Counted from the stretch's first letter, positions 18,355 through 27,382 are shown. The stretch is DNA of 64,000 bases from an uncultured Sphingomonadaceae bacterium (GCA_937996655.1 CALKUK010000015.1:248001-312000); one strand, 5' to 3'. The notes: generated by a model from the letters alone, not told the origin. Translations and numbers: made by a program.

Positions 18355-19278
18355 TTAACCGCCGTGGACCGGCGCGCCCCAGCCGCCCCAGACATAAACG
18401 GCGACGAAGAGGAACAACCACACAACGTCAACGAAGTGCCAATACCAAGCCGCAGCTTCGAAGCCGAAGTGCTGACGCGGGGTGAAGTGACCCTTGTACG
18501 AGCGGACGAGGCAGACGATCAGGAAGATCGTGCCGACGAACACGTGGAAGCCGTGGAAGCCGGTCGCCATGTAGAAGGCCGAGCTATAGTTCAGCCCCTT
18601 AAAGGCGAATGGTGCATGGGCATATTCGTAAATCTGGATGCTGGAGAACAGCAGGCCGAGCAGGATCGTGATCCACAGGCCCTTCTTCAGATTGTCGTTA
18701 TTGCCAACGCCGAGTGCGCCCCACAGGCCCGTCTTTTCGCCACCGCGTTCATTGTTGATGAGCGCATGGTGAGCCCAAGTGACGGTCGTGCCCGAGCAGA
18801 GCAGGATCAGCGTGTTGAGCAGCGGGAAGCCGAAGGCGTCGATCACTTCGAGGCCCTTGGCCGGGAACTGGCCGGCGGCGTGGGTGACCGAATTCGGACC
18901 CTGAATAATTTCTACCGCGCCCTCAATGACCTGAAGCGGCTGGGGGAAGAGCGAGAAATCGAAAAACGCCCAGAACCAGCCGACGAAGAACATGACTTCA
19001 GAGGCGATGAACAAGATCATGCCATAGCGCAGATGCAGCTGCACCACGGGTGTGTGATCGCCGCCCTGGGCTTCCTTCACCACATCCGACCACCAAGCGT
19101 AGAAGGTGTAGAAAATGCCGAGCCAGCCAATGCTGGACACGATGCCGCCATAAGGCATCTTGTGCATCCACATGACCAACCCGCCAAAAGCGAGGAGCGC
19201 CGACATTGACCCCATGAGAGGGTGAATGCTGGGCGGAAGGATATGGTAGTCGTGGTTCTTTGCGCCTGCCATCGTCAA
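18355..19278 (-). CDS. ctaE: Cytochrome c oxidase subunit III
   Basis: Inner-membrane subunit III of the aa3-type oxidase, 307 residues with about seven helices. Characteristic segments include HDYHILPPSIHPLMGS at the N-terminus, FIASEVMFFVGWFWAFF, and GFHGFHVFVGTIFL with the terminal YWHFVDVVWLFLF. ATG 19278 is used; ATG 19272 is also possible. It is flanked by ctaG and DUF983 in the oxidase operon. Confidence 0.96.
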   Translation of the reverse strand: MTMAGAKNHDYHILPPSIHPLMGSMSALLAFGGLVMWMHKMPYGGIVSSIGWLGIFYTFYAWWSDVVKEAQGGDHTPVVQLHLRYGMILFIASEVMFFVGWFWAFFDFSLFPQPLQVIEGAVEIIQGPNSVTHAAGQFPAKGLEVIDAFGFPLLNTLILLCSGTTVTWAHHALINNERGGEKTGLWGALGVGNNDNLKKGLWITILLGLLFSSIQIYEYAHAPFAFKGLNYSSAFYMATGFHGFHVFVGTIFLIVCLVRSYKGHFTPRQHFGFEAAAWYWHFVDVVWLFLFVAVYVWGGWGAPVHGG

Positions 19279-19305
19279 TGCTTTCCCTGTAAAGTCGAAA
19301 TTCGC

Positions 19306-19848
19306 TTAGCTTTGGTTTTTCGCCTCGTCCACCGGATAGAAGGTGTAACTCAGCGTGATTTCTTCAACATCGTTCGCCGCCGGGTCCTTCAGGATGGCGG
19401 GATCGACGTAAAAGACAACGGGCATCCGGACCTGCTGGCCGGGCTTCAGCGTCTGCTTGGTGAAGCAGAAACACTGGATTTTGGTGAAATATTTGCCAGC
19501 CTGATTGGGCGTGACGTTGAAAGTTGCGGTGCCTGTCACGGGCTTGTCCGAAAGGTTTTTCGCCGTGAAGAAGGCGATCTCCTGATCCCCCACTTTCACA
19601 ATTTCGCGCTTCACTTCCGGCTGGAACGTCCAGGGCAGGCTCGCGCTGTGGTTGGTGTCAAAGCGGACAGACATCGTCTTGCCGGAAACAGCGCCGGGGG
19701 CCGACTGGCCGATCGCCCTTTGAGTCGTGCCACCGAATCCGGTGACCTGACAGAACATGCGGTACAGTGGCACGCTTGCATAGCCGACGCCGGCCATGGC
19801 CACGGCCAGAGTCGTCGCCAGCATTCCGGTGCGCAGCGTGGCGTTCAT
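19306..19848 (-). CDS. ctaG: Cytochrome c oxidase assembly protein CtaG (Cox11)
   Basis: Copper chaperone of 180 residues that delivers Cu(B) to oxidase subunit I. It has one N-terminal membrane helix (ATTLAVAMAGVGYASVPLYRMFC) and a periplasmic domain with the copper-binding CFCF motif (Cys126, Cys128) and a further Cys33 after the helix. The ATG at 19848 overlaps the CoxF stop (ATGA); an upstream ATG at 19890 is not conserved and is rejected. It sits immediately downstream of ctaB and coxF in the classical order. Confidence 0.95.
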   Translation of the reverse strand: MNATLRTGMLATTLAVAMAGVGYASVPLYRMFCQVTGFGGTTQRAIGQSAPGAVSGKTMSVRFDTNHSASLPWTFQPEVKREIVKVGDQEIAFFTAKNLSDKPVTGTATFNVTPNQAGKYFTKIQCFCFTKQTLKPGQQVRMPVVFYVDPAILKDPAANDVEEITLSYTFYPVDEAKNQS

Positions 19849-19964
19849 CAATGAATCCTCGCCAGCGTGATGAAGTAGAACAGCAGGCACATGCCCACCA
19901 ACAGCACCGCTGTGACGATAGAGCGCTGTTGCCGGCGCCGGTTAAATTCGTCCTGATCGCTCAT
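19848..19964 (-). CDS. Small membrane protein of the oxidase operon (CoxF-like)
   Basis: Only 38 residues: a basic, hydrophilic start (DEFNRRRQQRS), one membrane helix (LLVGMCLLFYFITLA) and a short tail. It lies between ctaB and ctaG and overlaps both by 4 bases (ATGA), so translation is coupled. Alphaproteobacterial oxidase operons usually carry such a short ORF at this place (coxF), thought to aid assembly; the role is not proved. Confidence 0.8.
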   Translation of the reverse strand: MSDQDEFNRRRQQRSIVTAVLLVGMCLLFYFITLARIH

Positions 19965-20872
19965 GCTAATACCATACGGTCCACCGCGACCGCCCCAAAG
20001 AGGACAAAGAGATAGACGATGGAAAAGGCAAAGAGGGCCTTTTCCGGCGCCATCGAATCGCCGTCCCGCGTGGTGCGGAAGGCGACACGCGCGGACAATA
20101 ACAGAAACACCGATGAGAGCAGGATGGCCGAAATGCCATAGATCAGCCCCAGCATGCCCAAAGCAAACGGGGCAATGGCGCAGGCGGCCATCGGCAACGT
20201 GTAGAGCAGCACCTGCGTGCGCGTCGTCCGTTCTCCGGCGACAACCGGCAGCATCGGGACACCGGCATTGGCATAGTCTGTCTTCACGAACAGCGCGAGC
20301 GCCCAGAAGTGCGGGGGCGTCCAAAGGAAAATGATGCCGAACAACAGGATCGGCAGTAGGCTCATATCACCTGTCGCGGCGGCCCAGCCGATCATCGGGG
20401 GGAAGGCACCTGCCGCACCACCGATGACGATGTTCTGCGGCGTCCGGCGCTTGAGCCAGACGGTGTAGATCAACACGTAAAAGAGGATGGAGGCCGCAAG
20501 AATGGCGGCGGCAAACCAGTTGGTCGCCACGCCCAGCGTCAAAACCGCGAAGAAGGACAGACCAACGCCAAAATGAAGGGCTGACTGGCGGTCCATACGA
20601 CCTGCAGGCAGCGGGCGGCCTTGCGTACGCTTCATCAGCGCATCGATGTCCGCCTCATACCATTGGTTGAGAGCACCTGCAGCACCCGCCCCCAAGGCGA
20701 TGCAGAGCACCGCGGTGAACGCGAGAACCGGGTGGATTGAAACGGGCGCAGCCAACAGCCCGCACAGGCCGGTGAAGACGACAAGTGACATGACCCGGGG
20801 TTTGGTCAGCGCGAGGAAATCGCGCCAATCCGCCGGGAGTGTCTGTGTATTGATCACGCTCAGGCTTGTCAT
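19961..20872 (-). CDS. ctaB: Protohaem IX farnesyltransferase (haem o synthase)
   Basis: Polytopic membrane prenyltransferase (303 residues) making haem o from haem b and farnesyl diphosphate, needed for haem a. The Asp-rich motif in NQWYEADIDALMKRT and the following GRPLPAG are conserved, as is FLWTPPHFWALALF in a later loop. It overlaps coxF by 4 bases and follows ctaD with a 112-base gap containing a hairpin. Confidence 0.96.
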   Translation of the reverse strand: MTSLSVINTQTLPADWRDFLALTKPRVMSLVVFTGLCGLLAAPVSIHPVLAFTAVLCIALGAGAAGALNQWYEADIDALMKRTQGRPLPAGRMDRQSALHFGVGLSFFAVLTLGVATNWFAAAILAASILFYVLIYTVWLKRRTPQNIVIGGAAGAFPPMIGWAAATGDMSLLPILLFGIIFLWTPPHFWALALFVKTDYANAGVPMLPVVAGERTTRTQVLLYTLPMAACAIAPFALGMLGLIYGISAILLSSVFLLLSARVAFRTTRDGDSMAPEKALFAFSIVYLFVLFGAVAVDRMVLA

Positions 20873-20960
20873 AAGCTCTTCAAGCCGTTCCCGGCCTTTA
20901 TGCCAGTGCCCGGTCCGCCTTTAACAGCAGACCGGGCGACCGGATTTTTCAGTTCAAACC

Positions 20961-20985
20961 GAAGGAACGGACAATGCCGTCCTTC
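20961..20985 (-). terminator. Hairpin just after ctaD
   Basis: Inverted repeat GAAGGAACGG / CCGTCCTTC with a short loop, starting at the ctaD stop codon. No run of T follows, so it may be an RNA-stability or attenuation stem rather than a full terminator. A second stem, GCCCGGTC/GACCGGGC, lies about 50 bases further downstream on the same strand. Confidence 0.4.
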
Positions 20986-22652
20986 TAGTCGATCTTCGGC
21001 AGCGTTTCGAACTGGTGGAACGGCGGCGGGCTCGAAAGGGTCCATTCGAGCGTCGTCGCGCCTTCGCCCCAGTAATTGCCTTCCGCCTTGCGGCCGGCAA
21101 TGAACGCGTAAGCGACGTTGACGAAGAAGACGATCATCGAGCTGGCCATGATCATATAGCCAATCGAGGCAATGTGGTTCCAATAGCCAAAGGCGTCCGG
21201 ATAGTCGGGATAACGACGCGGCATGCCCTGCAGACCCAGGAAGTGCATCGGGAAGAACAGCACGTTCACGCCGATGAAGAACATCCAGAAGTGCAGATGA
21301 CCCAGGAACTCATTGAGGTGACGGCCGCTCATCTTCGCGAACCAGTAGGTGAAGCCCGCGAAGAGCGAGAACACCGCACCCAGCGAGAGCACGTAGTGGA
21401 AGTGCGCCACAACGTAGTAGGTGTCGTGCATGTAGTTGTCGACGCCGCCATTGGCGAGGACGACGCCCGTCACGCCACCGACGGTGAACATGAAGATAAA
21501 GCCAAGCGCCCAAACCATCGGCACGGTGAAGCGGATGGACCCGCCCCACATTGTCGCGATCCAGGAGAAGATCTTGATGCCAGTCGGCACCGCGATGACC
21601 ATTGTGGCCGCCGTGAAGTACATCTTCGTGTTCACGTCGAGACCCGTCGTGAACATGTGGTGTGCCCACACGATGAAGCCGACAACACCAATCGCGACCA
21701 TGGCATAAGCCATGCCGAGATAACCGAAGATCGGCTTTTTCGAGAAGGTCGAGATGATCTGGCTGACGATGCCGAAGCCCGGCAAAATCATGATGTACAC
21801 TTCAGGGTGACCGAAGAACCAGAACAGGTGCTGATAGAGAACCGGGTCCCCACCACCAGCCGGATCAAAGAAGGTCGTGCCGAAGTTACGGTCCGTCAGC
21901 AGCATGGTGATGGCGGCGGCCAGAACCGGCAGAGCCAGCAAAAGCAGGAATGCGGTGACCAGAACCGACCAAGCGAACAGCGGCATCTTGTGCAGCGTCA
22001 TGCCGGGGGCACGCATGTTGAAGATGGTGGTGATGAAGTTGATCGCGCCCATGATCGAGCTTGCGCCCGCGAGATGCAGCGAGAAGATCGCCATATCAAC
22101 AGCCGGACCCTGCGAGCCATAGGTCGACAGCGGGGCATAGACTGTCCAACCGGTGCCGGCACCCAGACCCGTACCGCCGGGCACGAAGGCCGAACCGAGC
22201 AGCAGGATGAAGGACGGAACCAGCAGCCAGAAGGACACGTTGTTCATGCGCGGGAACGCCATGTCTGGCGCGCCGATCATGATCGGGATGAACCAGTTGC
22301 CGAAGCCACCGATGATCGCCGGCATGACCATGAAGAACACCATGATGAGGCCGTGCGCTGTGATGAGCACGTTCCACAGGTGATAGGCCTGATCGATGCT
22401 CGCGCCCTGACCTTCCACCATGGCCGCCCAAGTGGTTAGATACTGAATGCCCGGCTGCGCGAGTTCAGCGCGCATCAGGCCGGAAATGGCACCGCCGATG
22501 ACGCCCGCCAAGATGGCGAAGATCAGATAAAGGGTGCCGATATCCTTGTGGTTGGTGGACATGAACCAACGGGCGAAGAAGCCCATATGATGGTCCGCGT
22601 CGTGATGATCATGTGCATGATCGTGCGTTGCAGCAACGGTTGTCATTGTCAT
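20985..22652 (-). CDS. ctaD: Cytochrome c oxidase subunit I (aa3 type)
   Basis: Haem-copper oxidase catalytic subunit, 555 residues, about 12 helices. Seen: FFMVMPAIIGGFGNW, WFFGHPEVYIMILPGFG (Cu(B) His and the His-Tyr cross-link pair HPEVY), and HHMFTTGLD with the second Cu(B) ligands. The haem-ligand region VVAHFHYVLSLG is intact. Unusually, the N-terminus is His-rich (THDHAHDHHDADHH). ATG 22652 shares one base with the ctaC stop. Standard operon position after subunit II. Confidence 0.97.
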   Translation of the reverse strand: MTMTTVAATHDHAHDHHDADHHMGFFARWFMSTNHKDIGTLYLIFAILAGVIGGAISGLMRAELAQPGIQYLTTWAAMVEGQGASIDQAYHLWNVLITAHGLIMVFFMVMPAIIGGFGNWFIPIMIGAPDMAFPRMNNVSFWLLVPSFILLLGSAFVPGGTGLGAGTGWTVYAPLSTYGSQGPAVDMAIFSLHLAGASSIMGAINFITTIFNMRAPGMTLHKMPLFAWSVLVTAFLLLLALPVLAAAITMLLTDRNFGTTFFDPAGGGDPVLYQHLFWFFGHPEVYIMILPGFGIVSQIISTFSKKPIFGYLGMAYAMVAIGVVGFIVWAHHMFTTGLDVNTKMYFTAATMVIAVPTGIKIFSWIATMWGGSIRFTVPMVWALGFIFMFTVGGVTGVVLANGGVDNYMHDTYYVVAHFHYVLSLGAVFSLFAGFTYWFAKMSGRHLNEFLGHLHFWMFFIGVNVLFFPMHFLGLQGMPRRYPDYPDAFGYWNHIASIGYMIMASSMIVFFVNVAYAFIAGRKAEGNYWGEGATTLEWTLSSPPPFHQFETLPKID

Positions 22653-23728
22653 TACGCCTTGGTGTTGGCAGCCGGAGCCGCCGGAGCAGTTTCGTTCGCG
22701 CCTTCAGCCGGAGCCGCAGCAGGTGCGGCAGCCGGCGTGACGGCAGGTGCGGTGGTGGCAGCAGCGGGGGCAGCGACAGGCTCAGCACCCGGCATCTTGC
22801 CGCCCTTTGAGGCCACCCATTTCGCGAAGTTTTCCTTCGACAGAACTTCAACCGCAATCGGCATGAAGCCATGACGCGCGCCGCAGAGTTCGGAACACTG
22901 GCCGTAATAGAGGCCTTCCTTTTCCACCTTGAACGTCACTTCGTTCAGGCGGCCGGGAACGGCGTCCATCTTGGTCCAGAACGCAGGCACTGCGAAGGAA
23001 TGGATCACGTCTTCTGACGTCACAATCGCTTTGATTTCGGTGCCGACCGGAATGACAAGACGGTTGTCAACGGCCAGCAGGCGAGGCTCACCGCGCTTGG
23101 CAGCTTCTGCGTCGGGCAGCATGTTCGACACGATTTCGAAGTCGCCATTGTCCGGGTACTGATAGCTCCAATACCACTGGTGACCGATAACCTTGATCGT
23201 CAACGCATCCTTGCCCGGCGGCTTATACTGGGCAGCAAGAAGGCTGATCGACGGAATGGCGATCGCGACGAGAATGAGAACCGGGATCAACGTCCAGACG
23301 ATTTCGATCAGCGTGTTATGGCTGGTCTTCGACGACACCGGATTGGCGGCACGGCGATAGCGGACCATGACCCACAGCAGAAGGCCGAGGACGAAGAGCG
23401 AAATAACGGTGATGATCGGCAGCAGGATCGCATTGTGGAACCATTCCGCGCGCTGACCATTCAACGTCACCTGCGGCTGAATACCAATTAGACCCGCAGT
23501 GGGCTGACCAATGCCCGCAACCGGCTTCAGCGGCGCGGGGGCTTCCGGTTTGGCTTGCTCAGCAGCAGGGGTTGCAACAGCAACATCCGCCTTGGGGGCG
23601 GGCGCAGCGGCAACCGGCGCGGGCGCGGCAGCGACCGGTGCAGGTGCAGCCGGGGTTCCTTGCGCCATCGCAACGGCCGGTGCCAGCACCAATCCGATTG
23701 CGAGCAGGGCAGATCTCAGCTTGTTCAT
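22652..23728 (-). CDS. ctaC: Cytochrome c oxidase subunit II
   Basis: Subunit II with the Cu(A) centre, accepting electrons from cytochrome c. I chose ATG 23728 (358 residues), which has a GGAAAAACAGGT spacing upstream and gives signal LAIGLVLAPAVAMAQ; ATG 23743 and 23767 are upstream alternatives. Two membrane helices follow, then the cupredoxin domain with GQCSELCGARHGFMPI, which holds the Cu(A) Cys, His and Met ligands. Both ends carry unusually long Ala/Pro-rich stretches (mature N-terminus and last 45 residues). First gene of the leftward oxidase operon; it diverges from pyrE. Confidence 0.94.
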   Translation of the reverse strand: MNKLRSALLAIGLVLAPAVAMAQGTPAAPAPVAAAPAPVAAAPAPKADVAVATPAAEQAKPEAPAPLKPVAGIGQPTAGLIGIQPQVTLNGQRAEWFHNAILLPIITVISLFVLGLLLWVMVRYRRAANPVSSKTSHNTLIEIVWTLIPVLILVAIAIPSISLLAAQYKPPGKDALTIKVIGHQWYWSYQYPDNGDFEIVSNMLPDAEAAKRGEPRLLAVDNRLVIPVGTEIKAIVTSEDVIHSFAVPAFWTKMDAVPGRLNEVTFKVEKEGLYYGQCSELCGARHGFMPIAVEVLSKENFAKWVASKGGKMPGAEPVAAPAAATTAPAVTPAAAPAAAPAEGANETAPAAPAANTKA

Positions 23729-23950
23729 TACCTGTTTTTCCATGTTACGGCCCGGATTTCCGAGCAAAAAGAGCCCTTGGCGTCCTTTTTGACAGAGACG
23801 CTCCGCTGCGGCCTATACGCACGAAACTGTAGAGGCTCAAGCGATTCAAGTGCCATTTTTCACGCAGGATTGCAGGCTTTGTCCACCATCCCTAATGGAC
23901 GGGTTGGCAAGACTGAAACTGCAGGCAAAAGGGCCGTTTTTCTGGTGACG

Positions 23951-24538
23951 ATGACAGACGACGATATCCTCAACGAATTTCGTGCCGCCGAAGCGCTGCT
24001 CGAAGGACATTTTATCCTCTCCTCCGGCCTCAGGAGCCCGCGTTATCTGCAATGCGCCCGGGTCCTCATGAACCCGGCCCGCGCCGCGCGCTTGGCGGAG
24101 GAGGCCGCACGCCGTCTGCCGGACGATCTCCGCAACGCCATTGACGTTGTTGTCTCCCCCGCGATGGGTGGCATCATCATCGGCCATGAAATGGGCCGCG
24201 CGCTGAACAAGGACGCCCTCTTCCTCGAGCGCCCCGACGGTGTGTTCAGCCTGCGCCGGGGTTTCCGGCTGGAGCCGGGCCAGAAGGTGCTGATGGTTGA
24301 AGACGTTGTGACGACGGGATTGTCCAGCCGCGAAGCCATTGAGGCCGTCAAGCGTGAAGGCGGCGAGGTGATTGCCGAAGCGTCGCTCGTCGACCGGTCC
24401 AATGGGTCGGTCGATCTGGGGGTTCCCTTCTTCCCGCTGATCCGGTTGGATGTTCCCACTTATGATGCAGACAATCTTCCCCCCGAACTTGCGGCGATCC
24501 CTGCTGTGAAGCCCGGCAGCCGGAAGGCCGACGCTTGA
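23951..24538 (+). CDS. pyrE: Orotate phosphoribosyltransferase
   Basis: Cytoplasmic pyrimidine-synthesis enzyme (195 residues) joining orotate and PRPP. The PRPP loop VLMVEDVVTTG is clear, with VSPAMGGIIIGHEMGRAL and the flexible basic loop region FSLRRGF. ATG 23951 is preferred over much longer upstream extensions, which overlap the divergent ctaC gene. First gene of a pyrE-pdxJ-acpS-lepB cluster, typical of alphaproteobacteria. Confidence 0.95.
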   Translation: MTDDDILNEFRAAEALLEGHFILSSGLRSPRYLQCARVLMNPARAARLAEEAARRLPDDLRNAIDVVVSPAMGGIIIGHEMGRALNKDALFLERPDGVFSLRRGFRLEPGQKVLMVEDVVTTGLSSREAIEAVKREGGEVIAEASLVDRSNGSVDLGVPFFPLIRLDVPTYDADNLPPELAAIPAVKPGSRKADA

Positions 24539-25266
24539 GCACACACCTGCGCCTCGGCGTTAATATTGATCATGTCGCAACGATCCGGAACGCCCGCGGT
24601 GGCGATCATCCCGATCCCTGGCGCGCGGTGCAGGTCGTGGAAGCGGCAGGTGGCGACGGCATTACCGTCCATCTGCGCGAAGACCGGCGCCACATCCGCG
24701 ACAATGATCTTGACGTGCTGATGGCGAACGCGACGTTGCCCATCAATCTGGAGATGGCCGCAACGGAGGAGATGCTCGCCATCGCCCTGCGCCACAAACC
24801 CCATGCGGCGTGCATCGTCCCCGAAAAGCGCGAAGAGCGGACAACCGAAGGCGGGCTGGATGCCGCAGGCTTGCACAACCAGCTGGCGCCAATCGTCACG
24901 CGGCTGACCGATGCAGGTATCCGCGTGAGTCTTTTTATCGAACCCGACGCCCGCCAGATCGACGCTGCAATTCAATTGCGCGCGCCGGTCGTGGAACTCC
25001 ATACCGGTCGCTACGCCCATTGCGAAGGTGAGGAACGGGCGACCGAACTGCGCCGCATTGCCGATGCCGCTGCCCTCGCCGCGCGCAATGGCATTGAGGC
25101 ACATGCAGGCCATGGCCTGACCTTCGACAATGTGGGGCCCATCGCTGCAATCCCTCAGATCGCGGAACTCAACATCGGCCACTTCCTGATTGGGGAGGCC
25201 ATCTTCATCGGGCTCGACGCCAGCATCCGCGAAATGCGCGCCCGCATGGACGCGGCGCGGGGATAA
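24535..25266 (+). CDS. pdxJ: Pyridoxine 5'-phosphate synthase
   Basis: TIM-barrel enzyme of 243 residues forming pyridoxine phosphate from deoxyxylulose phosphate and the amino-acetone intermediate. Motifs: LGVNIDHVATIRNARGG at the N-terminus, GGDGITVHLREDRRHI, and HAGHGLTFDNV. The start is a TTG at 24535 that overlaps the pyrE stop as TTGA; no ATG is suitably placed. Confidence 0.96.
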   Translation: MSTHLRLGVNIDHVATIRNARGGDHPDPWRAVQVVEAAGGDGITVHLREDRRHIRDNDLDVLMANATLPINLEMAATEEMLAIALRHKPHAACIVPEKREERTTEGGLDAAGLHNQLAPIVTRLTDAGIRVSLFIEPDARQIDAAIQLRAPVVELHTGRYAHCEGEERATELRRIADAAALAARNGIEAHAGHGLTFDNVGPIAAIPQIAELNIGHFLIGEAIFIGLDASIREMRARMDAARG

Positions 25267-25270
25267 TCCG

Positions 25271-25684
25271 GTGATTATCGGCCTCGGATCAGACCTTTGC
25301 AATATTGAGCGAATCCAGAAATCGCTCGATCGCTTTGGGGACCGGTTCACCAACCGCGTCTTCACCGATGTAGAGCGTGCCAAAGCGGCGCGGCGCCCAT
25401 TTACGCAGGCGGGCACCTTTGCCAAGCGCTTCGCCGCCAAAGAGGCGTTTTCCAAAGCGGTTGGCACCGGCTTTAAGCGCGGCGTGTTCATGAAAGACAT
25501 CGGCGTCGTCAACGCACCGTCCGGTGCACCGACGCTCGCGCTGGCGGGTGGGGCACAGGCCGCCCTCGACGCCCTTGTGCCCGATGGTTATGAGGCGCGC
25601 ATTCATCTGACGCTCACCGATGATCATCCATGGGCGCAGGCGTTTGTGATTATTGAAGCGCTCCCCCTGCCGAAAGCCGCCTGA
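25271..25684 (+). CDS. acpS: Holo-[acyl-carrier-protein] synthase
   Basis: Small phosphopantetheinyl transferase (137 residues) activating ACP. It starts with GTG at 25271: the protein begins VIIGLGSDLCNIERIQKS, where Asp8 binds Mg2+. RFAAKEAFSKAVGTG carries the Glu/Lys pair. It follows pdxJ by 4 bases. Length is normal. Confidence 0.95.
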   Translation: MIIGLGSDLCNIERIQKSLDRFGDRFTNRVFTDVERAKAARRPFTQAGTFAKRFAAKEAFSKAVGTGFKRGVFMKDIGVVNAPSGAPTLALAGGAQAALDALVPDGYEARIHLTLTDDHPWAQAFVIIEALPLPKAA

Positions 25685-25734
25685 CCGTGACGATCTCCCC
25701 CGACCCCGCACTCATCGAAAGCACGTCCACCAAT

Positions 25735-26634
25735 ATGGCCAAAACAAAGCGCAAGGATGACAAGGTCAATTGGGGCGAAGAGGTCCGGGGCGCGGCGTTG
25801 CTGCTGGCCGCGGTGCTTGGCTTTCACAGCTTTATCGCCAAGCCTTTCTATATCCCTTCTGAATCGATGGTGCCGACGCTGATGGTCGGTGACAGGCTGG
25901 TCGTGAGCAAGTTTGCCTATGGCTGGAGCCATGTCTCCCCGACAATCCCGTCCATCCCCTCCCTCTTTCGCTGGCTGGTGCTGCGCGAACCGGTCGAATC
26001 GCTCGCCGTCAAATTGCCAGAATGGAAGGGCCGCATCTGGGGCAGCGATCCGGAGCGCGGCGATGTCGTCATCCTGACGCCGCCGGGCATGAACCAGGAT
26101 TACATCAAGCGCGTCATCGGCCTGCCGGGCGACCGCATCGAGATGCGCGGCGGTGAGCTTATCATCAACGGCAAACCCGTCACACGCGCGCCGAAGACAG
26201 ACCGGCTCGTCCCCGTTGATGCCAACGATCCCTGCACCCCAGAGGATTATCCTGATGCCCGGGTGGCGAAGGAAGACGGCACCTTGTGGTGCAAGCTGCC
26301 CATCGTGCGGGAAACCCTGCCCAATGGCCGCAGCTATGACACAGTGGACGTCGACTCCAATTCACCGGGCGACAATTATGGGCCGATCACCGTGCCCGAC
26401 GCGCACTTCTTCCTGATGGGCGACAACCGCGATCACAGCGCCGACAGCCGCTTCCCGCAATGGCAGCGCGGCCTTGGCGGGCCGGTTCCCTGGGAAAACA
26501 TCGGCGGGCGTGCGGAGGTCATCACCTTCTCGCTCGACGGATCGTCCAGCTATCTCAACCCACTCAGCTGGGTGCGCGCCATCCGTCCGGACCGGACGTT
26601 TGTCAGCCTGTCTGCGAAGAAGGACGGGAAGTAA
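25735..26634 (+). CDS. lepB: Signal peptidase I
   Basis: Inner-membrane leader peptidase of 299 residues. ATG 25735 is preferred because the protein then begins just ahead of the membrane helix (LLLAAVLGFHSFIAKPFY); GTG 25687, 2 bases after acpS, is an alternative. Catalytic Ser44 lies in YIPSESMVPTL and general-base Lys125 in DYIKRVIGLPGDR. The later box FFLMGDNRDHSADSR is complete. One membrane helix is visible. Confidence 0.95.
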   Translation: MAKTKRKDDKVNWGEEVRGAALLLAAVLGFHSFIAKPFYIPSESMVPTLMVGDRLVVSKFAYGWSHVSPTIPSIPSLFRWLVLREPVESLAVKLPEWKGRIWGSDPERGDVVILTPPGMNQDYIKRVIGLPGDRIEMRGGELIINGKPVTRAPKTDRLVPVDANDPCTPEDYPDARVAKEDGTLWCKLPIVRETLPNGRSYDTVDVDSNSPGDNYGPITVPDAHFFLMGDNRDHSADSRFPQWQRGLGGPVPWENIGGRAEVITFSLDGSSSYLNPLSWVRAIRPDRTFVSLSAKKDGK

Positions 26635-26646
26635 ACGTCCCGAATT

Positions 26647-26762
26647 CCGTTCGTCCTGAGCTTGTCTCAGGACTGTCTTTCTCTGTTCCCGGCGGAGCAA
26701 AGATAAGGACAGTCGGTGACCTGCGGCCGCCTTTGGCCCGACAAGCTCAGGGTAAAACGGGG
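26647..26762. repeat. Paired inverted REP-like elements between convergent genes
   Basis: Left arm beginning CCGTTCGTCCTGAGCTTGTC and right arm reading, as reverse complement, CCGTTTTACCCTGAGCTTGTC. An inner inverted repeat GGACTGTC/GACAGTC lies between them. It fills the gap between lepB and the convergent FKBP gene and shares the CTGAGCTTGTC core with the elements at 12.2 and 14.2 kb. Confidence 0.65.
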
Positions 26763-26767
26763 TAAGG

Positions 26768-27382
26768 TTACTCCGCCGTCGGTGCCGGAACAGCTTGTGG
26801 TTGAGCTTCGCCAGCTGGCGCACCCGGCGCGCCCTTGCCCTGTTGCTGCTGCATCATCTGCTGCATCATCTGGAGTTCAGCCGCGCTCTTGAAGTCGAGC
26901 AAGTCGACATCAAAGATCAGGATCGAATTGGCCGGGATCGGACCTGCGGCCTGCGCGCCATAGCCGAGGGCAGGCGGAATACACATGCGGTAGCTGCCGC
27001 CGCGCTGCATCATCTTGAGCGCTTCGGAGAAGCCGGGGACAACCTTGGACACTTCCAGCGGGGTCTGCTGGTTGGCATCAAATTCTGTGCCGTCCTTCAG
27101 TGTGCCCTTATAGTTAATCAGCGTGACATCGGCATCGGTCGGGCTCGCGCCTGTCCCTGCCTTGCGCACCTGAAAGTGCAGGCCGGATGCGGTCACTTCA
27201 TGCGCTTTCACACCGCCGCCCGGGGGCAGCATTTCAGAGGCGGAGCAGCTCTGGCCCACAGCCTTTGCGGTTCCCGTCCAGGCAAGGCCACCCGCGACAG
27301 CCAGCACGACGGCCACGCCGCCCCACAGCTTCAGCATCGAGCCCTTGGCAATCGGAGCAATCGGAACCGTGGAATTCGACAT
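26768..27382 (-). CDS. Membrane-anchored FKBP-type peptidyl-prolyl cis-trans isomerase
   Basis: Protein of 204 residues. The start at ATG 27382 gives a short cytoplasmic segment and one helix (LWGGVAVVLAVAGGLAWTG). The FKBP domain follows: DVTLINYKGTLKDGTEFD, VVPGFSEALKMMQRGG and PANSILIFDVDLL, with most active-site aromatic positions replaced or conserved as in bacterial FKBPs. The C-terminus is Gln- and Met-rich (MQQMMQQQQ) and then Pro/Ala-rich. The domain probably faces the periplasm. It follows rpsU and its terminator on the same strand. Confidence 0.9.
   Translation of the reverse strand: MSNSTVPIAPIAKGSMLKLWGGVAVVLAVAGGLAWTGTAKAVGQSCSASEMLPPGGGVKAHEVTASGLHFQVRKAGTGASPTDADVTLINYKGTLKDGTEFDANQQTPLEVSKVVPGFSEALKMMQRGGSYRMCIPPALGYGAQAAGPIPANSILIFDVDLLDFKSAAELQMMQQMMQQQQGKGAPGAPAGEAQPQAVPAPTAE

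Noticed and set aside
21015..22439. 474-residue open frame antisense to ctaD
   Set aside because: It is the complement of the strongly conserved ctaD gene; composition (His/Arg/Asp-rich) is typical of antisense GC-rich shadows and no domain is seen.
23555..23950. Upstream extension of the pyrE reading frame
   Set aside because: It lies over the divergent ctaC gene and promoter region; pyrE homology begins at ATG 23951.
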